Assembly: GCA_033961575.1 (NCBI GenBank)
Contig: CM066728.1
Span: forward strand, 113,001,852-113,065,851
Direction of reading: 5' to 3'
Source of the DNA: Aselliscus stoliczkanus
Lineage: Eukaryota > Chordata > Mammalia > Chiroptera > Hipposideridae
Length of the DNA: 64,000 nt
Positions within the stretch are counted from its first letter, which is position 1. The number at the start of each line of letters is the position of its first letter. A program made the translations under genes and the position numbers. Shown one piece after another: positions 54,189 to 64,000 of this stretch. The notes under the pieces are model-generated. The model was not told the origin of the DNA. It saw nothing but the letters and a program-made list of their open reading frames with translations, and did no database searches.

Positions 54189-54815
54189 TTGGCCCCTGTG
54201 CTGCTCTCGCTGTCCTCTCCTCGTATCCCTGCTGCCAACGCTGGGGCTGTGCAGGTGACTGGTGAGACATGGCGACGCGGGCTGCGAGGACGTGCAGGGA
54301 CAGGAGGAGGAGAGTTTCCTGGACGTGGCCAAGGGCAGCAACCTGCCGAGCGAGTGGATTCACCTCCAAAACCCTGCGTGGCCTGCCTGCAGGATTTTAA
54401 GCTGGACTTGGGCAATTCCCAAGGCAAAGCAAGTGAGGCTTGGCATGGAGGCATGGCCATCATTTTTCCAAGTCCTGGAAGGATGGGCAGCAGTATGGAA
54501 AGTGAACAAAAGCAGTGTAAGTTCTCGGATAAGCAAGATGGGGTCAATAGTGGAACATATGTCCCAACAGAAATTACTGTTTACACTCAAGAAGGAGAAG
54601 TAAGCTATAGAAGTTACCACATGAAAAATGAATGTTCCCCTTCACCCAGGGTAAGAAGGTCACTTGTATCAGTGCAGAAGAGAATGGCTGGGCACTGGAG
54701 TCTCACAAGGAGTGACATGCAGCAGAACCAACTGACTACAGAGGAAGGGAGGGTCTCGGAAGAAACTGAAGACATTATCCAAAAGGGGGAAGCAAAACTC
54801 GTTAGAGCATACTAG
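54189..54815 (+). other. Unrecognised 208-codon open frame
   Basis: Open from an ATG to TAG. The first part (to about codon 65) lies in GC-rich sequence; the rest, from KLDLGNSQGKASEAWHGG, lies in a stretch with fewer CpG and more A, quite unlike its surroundings. No domain or signal peptide that I know. It may be part of an old inserted element rather than a gene. It sits inside the interval between ZDHHC11-like pieces C and D. Confidence 0.2.
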
Positions 54816-55397
54816 AATGTGCCTGCGGATGTTTTCCCGCGTGCTCATGGACTTCCAACGCGTAGAACAGGGACCCGGGATGTCTCTACACATATTTTCA
54901 ACAGTGCTCTGAGGGTTTATCTCACTTGAGTGATTCCCTGTTTTCAGACTAGAAAAGGAACTGGGTCAGGAGTTAGATGATTGCAAAGAGGGCTGTAAAG
55001 TCCTGGACTGCATGATAAATGGCTCTGGGTACTTCTGTGAACTCTTTAAGTTCTTTTCTTGAGTTGACCTGAAATGTATTCTTGCTCCCTGACAAAGGGT
55101 AGATTTGCACCTTGATGATGGTGCTCTGGAATTTTTCTTATCAGCTTAGTAAGAGCTGGCCAACTGCAGAGACGGTAAAGTTGTCTGAATTGAAAATGAG
55201 GAACAAATGTATTCGTGGTTCAACCTGTACTCCCTACTAAAGTTCTGCATTTCCTTTTGGTAGAGAGAGTCACATCATCACACGCAGTGGGTCTGCTCTT
55301 GGCCATACCCAGTTCGTGCTACAGGATTGTTGCAAAGACCCTGGAACCAGCCAGCCGAGGATCGGTGATGAGCGCCAGCACTTTCTAGCTGGTCAAG

Positions 55398-55548
55398 TTT
55401 GGGTTATTTGACTCTGTGCTCTATTTCCTCTCTTGTAAAGTGAGAATGCCAAAACACCGGTCTTAGGATTGTTCTGAGGAGTAAATGTATGTGATGGGCT
55501 TAGAATAGAGCCCCACACACAATAAGTATTAGCAATCATTGTTCTTAT
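55398..55548 (-). repeat. MIR, reverse copy
   Basis: CTATTTCCTCTCTTGTAAAG, GATTGTTCTGAGGAGTAAAT and AATAGAGCCCCACACACAAT match the reversed MIR order. Confidence 0.65.
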
Positions 55549-55560
55549 TAAAGAATTAAG

Positions 55561-55683
55561 TTTTGTTGTTGTTGTTGTTTTTTTGTTTTTGAGGACAGTG
55601 TCACTGGCCCTCATATGTGGGACCGAACCAGGGCCGCTGGCTTCTCAAGCCAGCGCTTAACTCCCGCGCCACTCAGCCAGCCC
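55561..55683 (-). mobile_element. tRNA-derived monomer SINE with GTT-rich tail
   Basis: Tail (TTG)n-T, GAGGACAGTGTCACTGGCCC ... CCACTCAGCCAGCCC. Direct repeats GAAGAATTAAGTTTT flank it. Confidence 0.92.
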
Positions 55684-56524
55684 GAAGAATTAAGTTTTAA
55701 GAGCCATCCTTGGAATGGAATTTTAAAGTAGAAGAGTCAGTATTATGAAGGAAACACTTTTATGTAAGCTACAATTTAATTCTTCGGTTTTCAAGATATG
55801 GTCACCGTCTTCAATTTATTTACTGAATAAACAGAGGAAAGAAGAAAAAGAATTGTATAAAAGAATAATGGAATCAACTAAATTTCTGGTGAACAAAGAC
55901 ACTATTTAGCATTGGAAATGCAGAGGAGTTGTTTTTTAAAAAAATAGAACAGCACAAGAACTAATGGAAGACATTTTAGGAAATCATACTCCAAGAAGTG
56001 CTACCCAGAATTTGCTTTTCGGATGGATGGATCGTTCTCTGTGTCTCGAGCACAGACACGGTGCAGGAGTGGCTTTGGTGTAACCCTGTTGGCACAGGTG
56101 TGTGGGGGACACAGGTGGCCCATGGGCCTCAGAGGGAGTGCAATCTGCAGACATAGAGGTTGGGCTCCTCTGGGCCTTCCTGTGGGCGCCGAGACCAGCC
56201 GCAGCGAGCCCACATGCCATCTGAGCACCTCCGTGGTACACCCCTGACTTCCGAGTCCAGTGCCTTTGATGACAGGATGGCACCGGGGAGCTCACCACCT
56301 GGTCACATGAGGATTCAGTTCAACTGCAGCAGTCATGATAATGAGCGCTTCTAAGGGCTCATTTTCCACGGATCCAGGGCTGAGGGGAGGACCGAGGGAG
56401 TCGTGGCTGAGAGGGAGCCCTCGGCTGGACAAGTGGGAGCAGGGAAGGCAGGTGGCCACAGGCTGCAGGCCGGGACATGGTGGGGGACTGCACCGGCGAT
56501 CTAGGTGGGCTCAGACCGCTTGGG

Positions 56525-56650
56525 CAGCTAACACCCCCTCTCTGAGCCTCGGTTTCCCTCTCTGTGAGCTGGGCTGGTACCCTCCTCGCAGCCTCTTGTG
56601 GGGATTAAATGAGATCACGTTTGTATGTTGTGAGGCAATATGAGACTGTA
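56525..56650 (-). repeat. MIR, reverse copy
   Basis: CTCTGAGCCTCGGTTTCCCT, then GTGGGGATTAAATGAGATCA, as in reversed MIR. It lies about 200 bases before ZDHHC11-like piece D. Confidence 0.65.
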
Positions 56651-56858
56651 GGCGTGATCAATGGTGGTCACGAATCAGTGATGTCACACAGAGCGCTTGA
56701 AAGAAACGCTCCAAGGACAGAGAGCCAGAGGAGAGAGGGCTGAGCTTCATGATGCGACCCGAGCAGCAGTCAGGGTATGCTGGCCGGCACAGCGGACTCT
56801 GGTCACTGCGGGCAGCGCAGCCATCACACGCTCTCAGCCCTGTCTGCTTCTCCCGCAG

Positions 56859-56982
56859 GCGGTTCTTCAGCTCCGTGGTTTCTGCCTTTGCCGGTGTGCT
56901 CTGCGTCGTTGTCATCGTGATGTACATCTTCATCCAGCACTGGGTCAACCCGGAGGGGCTCCGCATGGACCCCACTACGGAG
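56859..56982 (+). pseudogene. ZDHHC11: ZDHHC11-like exon piece D, membrane segment
   Basis: Encodes RFFSSVVSAFAGVLCVVVIV and MYIFIQHWVNPEGLRMDPTTE. Human has FFFSTVASATAGMLCLIAIL and LVQYLVNPGVLRTDPRYE. Strong acceptor CTTCTCCCGCAG. After GAG come GCAGGC, so the expected donor is GC with a poor context; the nearest GT is 27 bases further on (57010). Confidence 0.72.
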
Positions 56983-57369
56983 GCAGGCGCTGCTCCTCGG
57001 GTTTGCTTCCGTCAGGTTTCTGTGTGTCCCAGCTAGGTCAAAGCCTTCCTCCCGGGATCAGTGAGCCTCTTTGGGGGCTGGGGGCTGATACTCCCCTGGG
57101 GCTGAGGGACTCGAGTCCACATGTCAGCACAGCAGCTTCCCGAACCCCCAGGAAGTGTCAGGCATCAGAGAGAGGGGTCTGCACCCCAGCTTTCACATTT
57201 GGTCATGGATGGGAGCAGCGTGGGGCGTGAGGCAAGAGCTGTCTGGGACAGGGCCTGGGGTGACACATGACCACCGGCTCAGCGGGTCCAGAAGCCTGGC
57301 CTTAGGAAGAGATGTCCACAGCCAGCTAGAGGGACACAGATATGGGGGCTGGATGTGGCCTCAAAGCTG

Positions 57370-57750
57370 TGTCCCATCCTTGCCCCCAGACCTGTGAATG
57401 TGCCCTGACTTGGAAAAAGGGTCCTTGAAGATGTGATTAAGGATCTTGAGATTAGACATCCTGGGTCATCAGGTGGCCCTGAGTCCAATGCAGTGTCCTT
57501 GTAAGAGACAGAGGAGGAGATACCCAGACACACACGGAGAGGCCACATGATGACAGAGGCAGAGACTGGAGTGTCAAGGCCACAAGCCCAGGGAGCTGAG
57601 AGCTTCACAGACAGACCCTCCCCTGGAGGCCTGGAGGGAGCGCAGCCCTGTGCCAGCCTGATGGCCAGCTCCAGAACCGTGAGAGGGAAATTTCTATGGT
57701 TTAAGCTGCTCCTCTGTGTCACTGGTCACAACAACCCTGGACACTGACAT
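57370..57750 (+). mobile_element. MaLR-type LTR
   Basis: GTGCCCTGACTTGGAAAAAG, GATGTGATTAAGGATCTTGA, GTGTCCTTGTAAGAGACAGA and GTTTAAGCTGCTCCTCTGTG follow the forward order of ERVL-MaLR LTRs. Non-coding, old. Confidence 0.65.
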
Positions 57751-58160
57751 GGGAGGACCTCAGGTGGAGCCCTCCTTCTGTCCGTGCCAAGTGGTCTACT
57801 GATTTCCTTACACATAATTGTTGGTCACCATGTTGCCTTTCCTTGTCAGAGCCAAAGGCCCTTTTTGGACACCCCCCGCGCCCGCTTCCCAGGGGCGCCT
57901 GGCTCAGATCTGCGTGCGGACGCTGGTGTCTGCGTCACTGCTATGTGTCCCCAGCCGCGCAGGGCTGTTCTAATGACAGGGCTTTGCTCAGCTACACTTT
58001 AATATCTGGTAGGTAGTCGGGCCCCTCCTCCCTGCCTTAAGATTTTTATTCTCCATTACTTTATAGAATTATTTCACACATTTATTTTCCCACGTCAACT
58101 TTAAAATCATTTTGTGCTGTTCCAAGAAACCTGGAACTTTAACTGGACACACATAAAACA

Positions 58161-60468
58161 CAGGCAGCCTCATTTTATTGCATGTTGCTTGACTGTGCTA
58201 TAGAGATATTGTCTTTTTACAAATGGAAGGTCTGTGGGATCCCTGCATCCAGTAAGCCTGTCGCACCATTTTCCAACAACGTTGCTCACATCATGTCTGT
58301 GTGTCACATGTTAGTAATTCACGCAATATTTCAAACTCTTTCATTATCCTTATGTTTGTTATGGTGATCTGTGATCATTGTTCTTTGATGTTACTATTCA
58401 CCTGTTCTCTGGCACCATGGATAGCTCCCAGAGAAGACTGGCGACCTGAATAACTAGATGCTGTGTGTTCTGACTGCTCCACCGACTCGCTGGGCCCCAT
58501 CTCCCACCCTCTCTGGGGGCCTCCCATTCCCTGGGAGACACAGCAATGTTGACAGGAGGCCAGTGAATAACCCTACAATGGCCTCTGAGTGTTCAAATGA
58601 AAGAGAGAGCCACAGGTCTCTCACTGTAAATCAAAAGCTGGAAACAATTAAGCTTAGTGAGGAAGGGAGGTCAAAGGTCGCTCTAGAGAGGATGAAAGTT
58701 AGACCTCTTGCGCCAAACAGTTAGCCATGTTGTGAGTGCAAAAGAAAAGTTTCTAAAAGAAATTAACTGTGCTACTGCAGTGAGCTCACGGATGATAAGA
58801 AAGTGAAGAAGCCTTTTGCTGACATGGAGAAAGTGTTAGTGGTCTGGATAGACACTCAAACCAGCCACAACGCTCCCTGAGCCAAAGCCTACTGCAGAGC
58901 AAGGCCCCTACTCCCTTCAGGTCTATGAAAGCTGAGGGGTGAGGAGGCTGCACGAGAAGAGTTTGTAACTGGCAGAGGTCGGTTCATGAGGTTTAAGGAG
59001 ACAAGCCGTCCCCATAGCATCAGCATAACAGCAGCAAGTTAGCCAGAAGGGCGAGTCAGAGAATTCGTGGAGGTAGCTGCACTTAACAACCGGTTTTCAA
59101 TACAAACAATCAGCCCTATATCGGAAGAAGGTGCCACGTGGGATGATCGAGGCTGGAGAGGAGAGTCAGTGCCTGGGTTTAGAGGACAGGCCGACTCTCC
59201 AGCTAGGGGCTCATGCAGGGAGTTGAAGTCGATGGTCACTTCCTGTTCTGGAAGTCACAGGGCCTTTACGAATTATGTAGATGGAGTTTGCCTGTGTCCT
59301 GTAAATGGAACAACACCTGGATGACACATCTGTTTACAACACTGTTTACTCACCATTTTAAGTCCACTATTGAGATCTACTGCTCAGAGAAAAGATTCCT
59401 TTCAAAATATGACTGCTCAGCGATGATGCATCTGGTCACCCATGAGCTCTGGTGGCGACAGACCATGAGATGAATGTTGTTGTCATGCCCACTAACCAGC
59501 ATCCATTCTGCATCTCATGGACCAAGGAGGCATTTCTATTTTCAAGTCTTATCCCTTTAGAAATACATTCCATGAGGCTAGAGCTGCCGTAGATAGTGAT
59601 TCCTCTGATGGATCTGGGCAAAGTCGATTGAGAACCTTCTGGAAAGGACTCACCATTCTCAGTGCGATGAAGAACATTCGTGATTCATGAGAAGAGGTCA
59701 GAATATCAACATTACAGGAGTTTGGAAGAAGCTGATTCCAACACTCACAGGTAACTTTGAGGGGTTCATGTCTTCAGTCAAGGAAGTCACTGCACGTGGG
59801 GGAAACAGCAGGAGAACTCAAACTGGAAGGGGCCTGAAGGTGACTGAGCTGCTGCAAACCTCATGAGAGAACTTGGACGGAGGAGGAACCGCTTTTTACA
59901 GATGAGCAAAGAGAGATGGAACTTACTCCTGGTGCAGATGCTGTGAAGGTTGTTGAAATGACAACAAAGGATTGAGAACATTACATCCACTTAGTTGATA
60001 AAGCAGCTGGAGGCTTTGAGAGGACTGACTCCAATTTTGGAAGCTCTACTGTGGGTAAAATGCTGTCACACAGCATCGCACACTACAGAGAAATCGTTCA
60101 TGCAAAGAAGAATCATTGGATAGGGGAGACTTCATTGTCTCCTTTTGAGAAATTGCCACGGCCTCCCTGGCCTTCAGCAGCCACCGCCCTGGTGAGTCAC
60201 AGCCATGAACATTCAGGCCGAGCCCCCACCAGCAAGACGATTATGAAGGCTCAGAGGATGTTAGCATATTTTAGCTATACAGTGTTTTTCCTTCAGGTAT
60301 GTACATCATTCTTCCAGACATAATGCTCCCTTAATAGACTGCAGGATAGTGTATACATACTTCTGTATGCACTGGAAAACCAAAACATGGTGTGACTCGC
60401 TTCGTGGCGACGTTCACTGTATTGTGGTGGTCTGGAACCAAACCTGCAGTATTTCGGAGGTGTGCCTG
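58161..60468 (+). mobile_element. Near full-length Tigger1 DNA transposon, dead
   Basis: About 2.3 kb, close to the usual Tigger1 length of about 2.4 kb. Starts CAGGCAGCCTCATTTTATTG and ends TCGGAGGTGTGCCTG, diverged terminal inverted repeats. Remains of the pogo-like transposase: MASECSNERESHRSLTVNQK at 58578, [17 protein letters not shown] near 59.65 kb, then many stops and frameshifts. It was fossilised before placental radiation as far as the family is known. Confidence 0.9.
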
Positions 60469-60597
60469 TGTGCACTTTCACCTGGGACACCATCACAGCT
60501 CTGCTCCCATGCAAAGTAATGGACCAGAAAGTCAGCCTCCCCTACGTGCTCCAGGGGCTGCACACGCCAGCTGCATGCACCCTTCTGGGTGAGCACC

Positions 60598-60692
60598 GGA
60601 AGCTCCACCCCATCCGGAAGCCCCGCCCATCCGGAAGCTCCACCCATCCGGAAAGCTCCGCCCCATCCGGAAGCTCCGCCCCATCCGGAACC
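60598..60692. repeat. About 20-bp minisatellite, 5 copies
   Basis: Repeated CCATCCGGAAGCTCCGCCC with 19-20 base spacing. Each unit carries an ETS-like CCGGAAG core. It lies about 130 bases after the right end of the Tigger1. Confidence 0.85.
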
Positions 60693-61011
60693 CTGTAGTG
60701 GTAGCTCCAGCATTCCTGGGCAGGGAAGATTGAACCTTCTGGGGCGGGGTGCTTCATGTCTCCCCATCCTACAGCCCCACAGGCAAAGCGACTCCAGGAG
60801 TCAGAAAAGGGAAACCGAGGAGACATGGGGCTGCAGTCAGTCTCTCAAAGGCTGAGAATCACGTCAGACGTTCTCTTGGTTTAATCATCAGGGAGAATAA
60901 CGTGGTGTGAAAAGGTCATTCCCTTTCAAATAACCCGTTGTTTTCTTCTAAATTTATTTCCTTACAAACAGGATTGGTACTATTACCAATAGTCACAAAA
61001 TCAAAGTCACA

Positions 61012-61434
61012 TTTTTTAAAAAAATATTTTATTGGGGAATTGGGGGAGGGGAACAGCGTTGGGGAATCAGGGAAGGGGAACAGACAAGTTGCTGTCCTTT
61101 TGTTCTTCAGTCTAGTTGTGGAGGACGTTGCTTCACTGGCCCATGTTGGTATCGTCATTGCGCTCTTCCCGGGTGAGGCAGATCGGTCGCTCACCGCGGC
61201 TATTGGCAGCTCATGCTGGCTGCCGGCCACTCACTGTAGCCTATGGCAGCCCCACTGCAGCAGGGGCTGCAGCCTACATTGTCGCTGGGGCTCGCACAGC
61301 CCAGCTCCAGGTGGAGCTGTTGTTCACCATCTTAGCTGTGGAGGGCAGTGTCACTGGCCCTCATATGTGGGATCCGAACCGGGGCTGCTGGCATCCCCAA
61401 ACCAGCTCTTAACCAATGCGCTACTCGGCCGGCA
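61012..61434 (-). mobile_element. Long composite SINE, monomer head plus body plus tail
   Basis: Reverse copy: A-rich end (plus-strand TTTTTTAAAAAAATATTTTA), the GGGGAATTGG tail module, a body with GCTCGCACAGCCCAGCTCCA, and the head CTACTCGGCCGGC. Flanked by CAAAGTCAC direct repeats. Confidence 0.88.
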
Positions 61435-61439
61435 CCAAA

Positions 61440-62066
61440 GTCACTTTTAATTTCACTTTGAAATATGGTCTAACTATGGTCCTTTCAATAAAATCTAAGA
61501 ACATTTTTTCTTTCATCCTTTAATGATAGAAATCTAACTGGAACCAGGATTGTCAACTTATACTCTAAAAGCTACTGAAACCAAAGCAAACCTTAATTTT
61601 TCAGATTGCCTAATCGCTGCACCTTTGTTACAGCAGATTTTGGAGCTTCAGAACTCCCCATTGTAAAAAAGCATGTCGCGTAGAGTTCCCCCCAGCAGTA
61701 GCCACCGCTGGCACTTTGATTAGCATCTTTCAGGTCTTCCCCTTTAATATTTTTTCTGTGCATGAGTAATGTTTTGTTTTATCAAATTATGCTCACATTG
61801 TACAGCTGCTTAGGAGCCTTAAAAAAAATACCTCTATAATTTGGACATTGCTAAGAGAAAAACACGATTATTAGGACTACAAATCATTCCATCTTTGCTT
61901 GTAACATATGCCTTATTTTAAGAATATTATTTTTCACTTTCAAATAGTCTTTACTTTTCCAGCAGGAAAATGAGCTTCCAAAAGTTGGAAAAATATGTGT
62001 AACACACAACTGACAAAGGACTATCACCCAGAATATATTAAAAATTCTGACTCAATAAGAAACGAT
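61440..62066. other. AT-rich stretch, no gene recognised
   Basis: AT-rich, without a long open frame. Its end (CAAAGGACTATCACCCAGAA near 62.02 kb) reads like the 3' part of an L1 ORF2. Confidence 0.5.
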
Positions 62067-62610
62067 TGGGCCGGCCGAGTGGCGCATTGGTTAAGCGCTG
62101 ATTTTGGGATGCCAGTGGCCCCGGTTCGGATCCCACATGAGGGCCAGTGACACTGCCCTCTACAGCTAACAACAGCTCCACCTGGAGCTGGGCTGTGCGA
62201 GCCCCGGTGATGGTGTGGGCTGCAGCCCCTGCTGCAGTGGGCTGCCATAGGCTACAGTGAGTGGCCTGCAGCCAGCGTGAGTGGCTGGCAGCCAAGCGTG
62301 AGCTGCCAATAACCGCGGTGAGCGACATCCAGAGGCCAGCGACTAATCTGCCTCATCCGGGAAGAGCGCAATGACAATACCAACAGTGAAGCAACATCCT
62401 CCACAAAAAGACAGCAACTTGTCTGTTCCCCTTCCCCGATTCCCCAACGCTGTTCCCCTCCGCCAATTCCCCAATAAAATCTTTAAAAAAAAAAAAAAAA
62501 GAAACGATTGAATGGGGACTTCATAGAGGAGGGAACCTGAAGGGCCAAGAAACACAGAAAGTGCTTAATTGTGTGAATAATCAGGGAAATGCTACTTGAA
62601 AGCACACAGG
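61995..62610 (+). repeat. L1 ORF2 3' remnant split by a SINE
   Basis: Before the SINE: GGACTATCACCCAGAATATA. After it: GTGTGAATAATCAGGGAAAT. Both are in the order seen at the end of mammalian L1 ORF2. No intact frame. From memory. Confidence 0.5.
62068..62501 (+). mobile_element. Young long composite SINE, full length
   Basis: Head GGGCCGGCCGAGTGGCGCAT to CACTGCCCTC, then a body starting TACAGCTAACAACAGCTCCA, then the tail CCCCAATAAAATCTTT and poly(A). Direct repeats AGAAACGATTG flank it. Best-preserved member of the composite type in the window. Confidence 0.92.
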
Positions 62611-64000
62611 TCCATGATACGCCCACACACGATATGCCCACCACACAAGCAGAACAGGAATCTCAGGGTCCCGAGTGCTGGCAGAGGGGCGCCAGGGAAC
62701 AGCACTGCATTGCTGGGCGGGGGCTGAGGCACCACTTTGCAGACCTGGCAACCGGCAGCTGAGCACCAGCTGCCCGAGGCCCGTGGCTTTCCATCCAGGT
62801 GTGCGTCTCAGAGAAGGTCTTGCCTGAGCACACCAGGAGACCTGAGCTTTGCTCACGAGAGCCCAAGCAGGGAGCAGGTCAGATGGCCGGCAGAGGAGGC
62901 CGGACAAGCAAACTGGGCATTCATGAGACGAAATGCTGCTTAGCTTTGGAATGAGAGGACGTCACAGGGAGTGGGAGAAGCAAGAATCGCATGCGCTCGC
63001 CTTTCAGCCAGGCAGGGACGCGGCGTGTGCTTTGGAGAGGTGCGCCACGGGAGAGTGGCACTCTCGGCAGTGCAGCCACAGGTGCCTGTATTGGCCATGG
63101 GGGAGGGCTGGGGAGGGATGTGACCAGGGGACACACAGGAGACCCTCTCCCTGGGTCCTCATGTGGGCTGACACGTTCTTGTGTTAATGTACAGAAATGT
63201 CTCACGCAGTCTCCTTCTCCTGCACGTGTGACGTATTTCACAATAAGAACAGAAAACCGCCTGTGTGGAAGACATCACTCCTCAGCTTCCTGGCCTCCCA
63301 TCCCAACGGGCAGGGGGCTGCAGTAGGGAATGCCACTGGAACCCAGCGGTGAGTGAGCTCTGTGGGTAAACCCAGGTGTTCTCCTCAGGAGCAGCCCGCC
63401 TCCCTGCAAGGTGTGCCTAGAACCTGGCTTTGGTCTCAGTTGCAAATAGGGCTGGGCTCTCTGCCTGTGTGTCCAGGGCTTGGCAGGCCCCCTCCACCCT
63501 CCCTCGTGGCACTCACAGTGCCTTCCCTTTGTTCTGCAGGAGCCAGCCAAGCTGCGGACTCGTTCGCTCCTGAACTCTCTGCATGGTGTTCAGGATGGCA
63601 TGGGCCATCCCAGCAGCCCCTGGAAGCCCTCGCGGAGCGCCAGGAGGCCCCGAGTGGGATGTTCACCGCTTTCTCACCTCAGAGGAGCCGGAGGAGTGAA
63701 AGGCCATCCTGAAGGTGGGCAAGCCCAGTCAGCCGCCAAAGCAGGTGTGCTGGACCGAGACATCCGGCCAGGCAGGCCAGGGACAGACCAGGACCCCCGA
63801 GTCTCCGATCCACAGCGTGGAGTTGGGCTCTGCCTCCAGGGTTTCCAGTGAGCCCGAAGCAGGCACTGCGCTGAGTCCCCAGAGGCCCATGCCTGAAGAC
63901 TCAGAAGCCCTGACCCCCCCCCCAAGATGCTCTCCCAACCCCTCACCCTCACCCTGGGCATGGTTTCCTAATTGTGAATGCCCTTTAAAATATGGCTTCC
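62610..64000. other. Right end of the window, no firm gene
   Basis: Moderately GC-rich. Open frames around 63.3-63.9 kb overlap on both strands without known domains. A strong splice acceptor (CCTTTGTTCTGCAG) ends at 63539. The sequence behind it (EPAKLRTRSLLNSL) has only a vague likeness to the C-terminal part of ZDHHC11. Confidence 0.45.

Larger units (their letters stand above)
48139..56982 (+). pseudogene. ZDHHC11: ZDHHC11-like DHHC acyltransferase, fragmentary
   Basis: Four exon-like pieces in order on plus: 48139-48271 (VNGWSKPFHPYQVVPWAVF, first membrane segment), 51711-51760 (EHRYCHLCGTEV, first zinc cysteines), 52285-52386 ([12 protein letters not shown], catalytic motif, then VGSRNYW) and 56859-56982 (a membrane segment, then WVNPEGLRMDP). 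Phases fit at the joins 51760/52285 and 52386/56859. Family role: Cys palmitoyltransferase of internal membranes. Position next to BRD9 supports ZDHHC11. Against function: two zinc cysteines are Gly (52304-52306 GGT, 52364-52366 GGC), the exon for the HLVVHL/IDPAD part and the first coding exon were not found, and no GT follows TTE at 56982. Later exons may lie beyond the window. A divergent functional copy remains possible. Confidence 0.65.

Noticed and set aside
58458..58724. Tigger1 open frame as a domesticated transposase gene
   Set aside because: The frame ends after about 88 codons, and the rest of the transposase is full of stops and shifts. No sign of retained coding function.
1..64000. 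CRISPR arrays, operons, phage or plasmid features
   Set aside because: The window is plainly mammalian. The tandem repeats have no spacer structure and genes are spliced.

Overview
The window is mammalian nuclear DNA. Genes are split into short exons by introns with GT...AG borders. A CpG-rich bidirectional promoter is present, together with mammalian repeats (MIR, MaLR LTRs, Tigger1, mariner, old L1 pieces) and many young tRNA-derived SINEs. The SINEs have 'GGCCGGCC...GTGGCG/GTGGCTC' heads, and the long ones end in a 'TCCCCAATAAAATCTTT' plus poly(A) tail. From memory this resembles SINEs of horseshoe-bat-like (rhinolophoid) bats. Mammal is certain; bat is an inference. Gene order (TRIP13 | BRD9 > ZDHHC11) matches human 5p15.33 read in reverse. 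GC-rich spacers and many minisatellites fit a subtelomere-like region.

Layout. 1-1440: GC-rich flank with a 28-bp minisatellite and no exon found. 1.6-15.9 kb, minus strand: TRIP13, all 13 coding exons, reading frame intact at exactly 432 residues. 15.9-16.2 kb: shared TRIP13/BRD9 promoter with four ETS-type motifs. 16.2-40.7 kb, plus strand: BRD9, all 16 coding exons, 616 residues (596 with an internal acceptor in exon 7), a GC-AG intron 3, and an intron 1 filled by a C-rich minisatellite. 40.7-48.1 kb: spacer with a 0.7-kb SINE that carries a second SINE inside it, and a mariner inserted in a TG-rich array. 48.1-57.0 kb, plus strand: four exon-like pieces of a ZDHHC11-like DHHC acyltransferase. 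Two zinc-ligand cysteines are glycine, one expected exon was not found, and one exon lacks a normal donor, so it is probably a decaying gene. 57-64 kb: MaLR LTR, near-complete Tigger1, two long composite SINEs, L1-like remnants, and one possible exon acceptor at 63.5 kb.

TRIP13 (AAA+ remodeller of HORMA-domain proteins in spindle checkpoint and meiosis) and BRD9 (bromodomain reader of the non-canonical BAF complex) share a promoter but act in different pathways. I found no wholly new biological system. The best leads are the degenerate DHHC domain, the BRD9 intron 1 minisatellite, the modular SINE family and the mariner lodged in a microsatellite. Exon borders were set by hand from splice signals, phase continuity and remembered human proteins. 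Repeat names come from memory of consensus sequences, not from a search.
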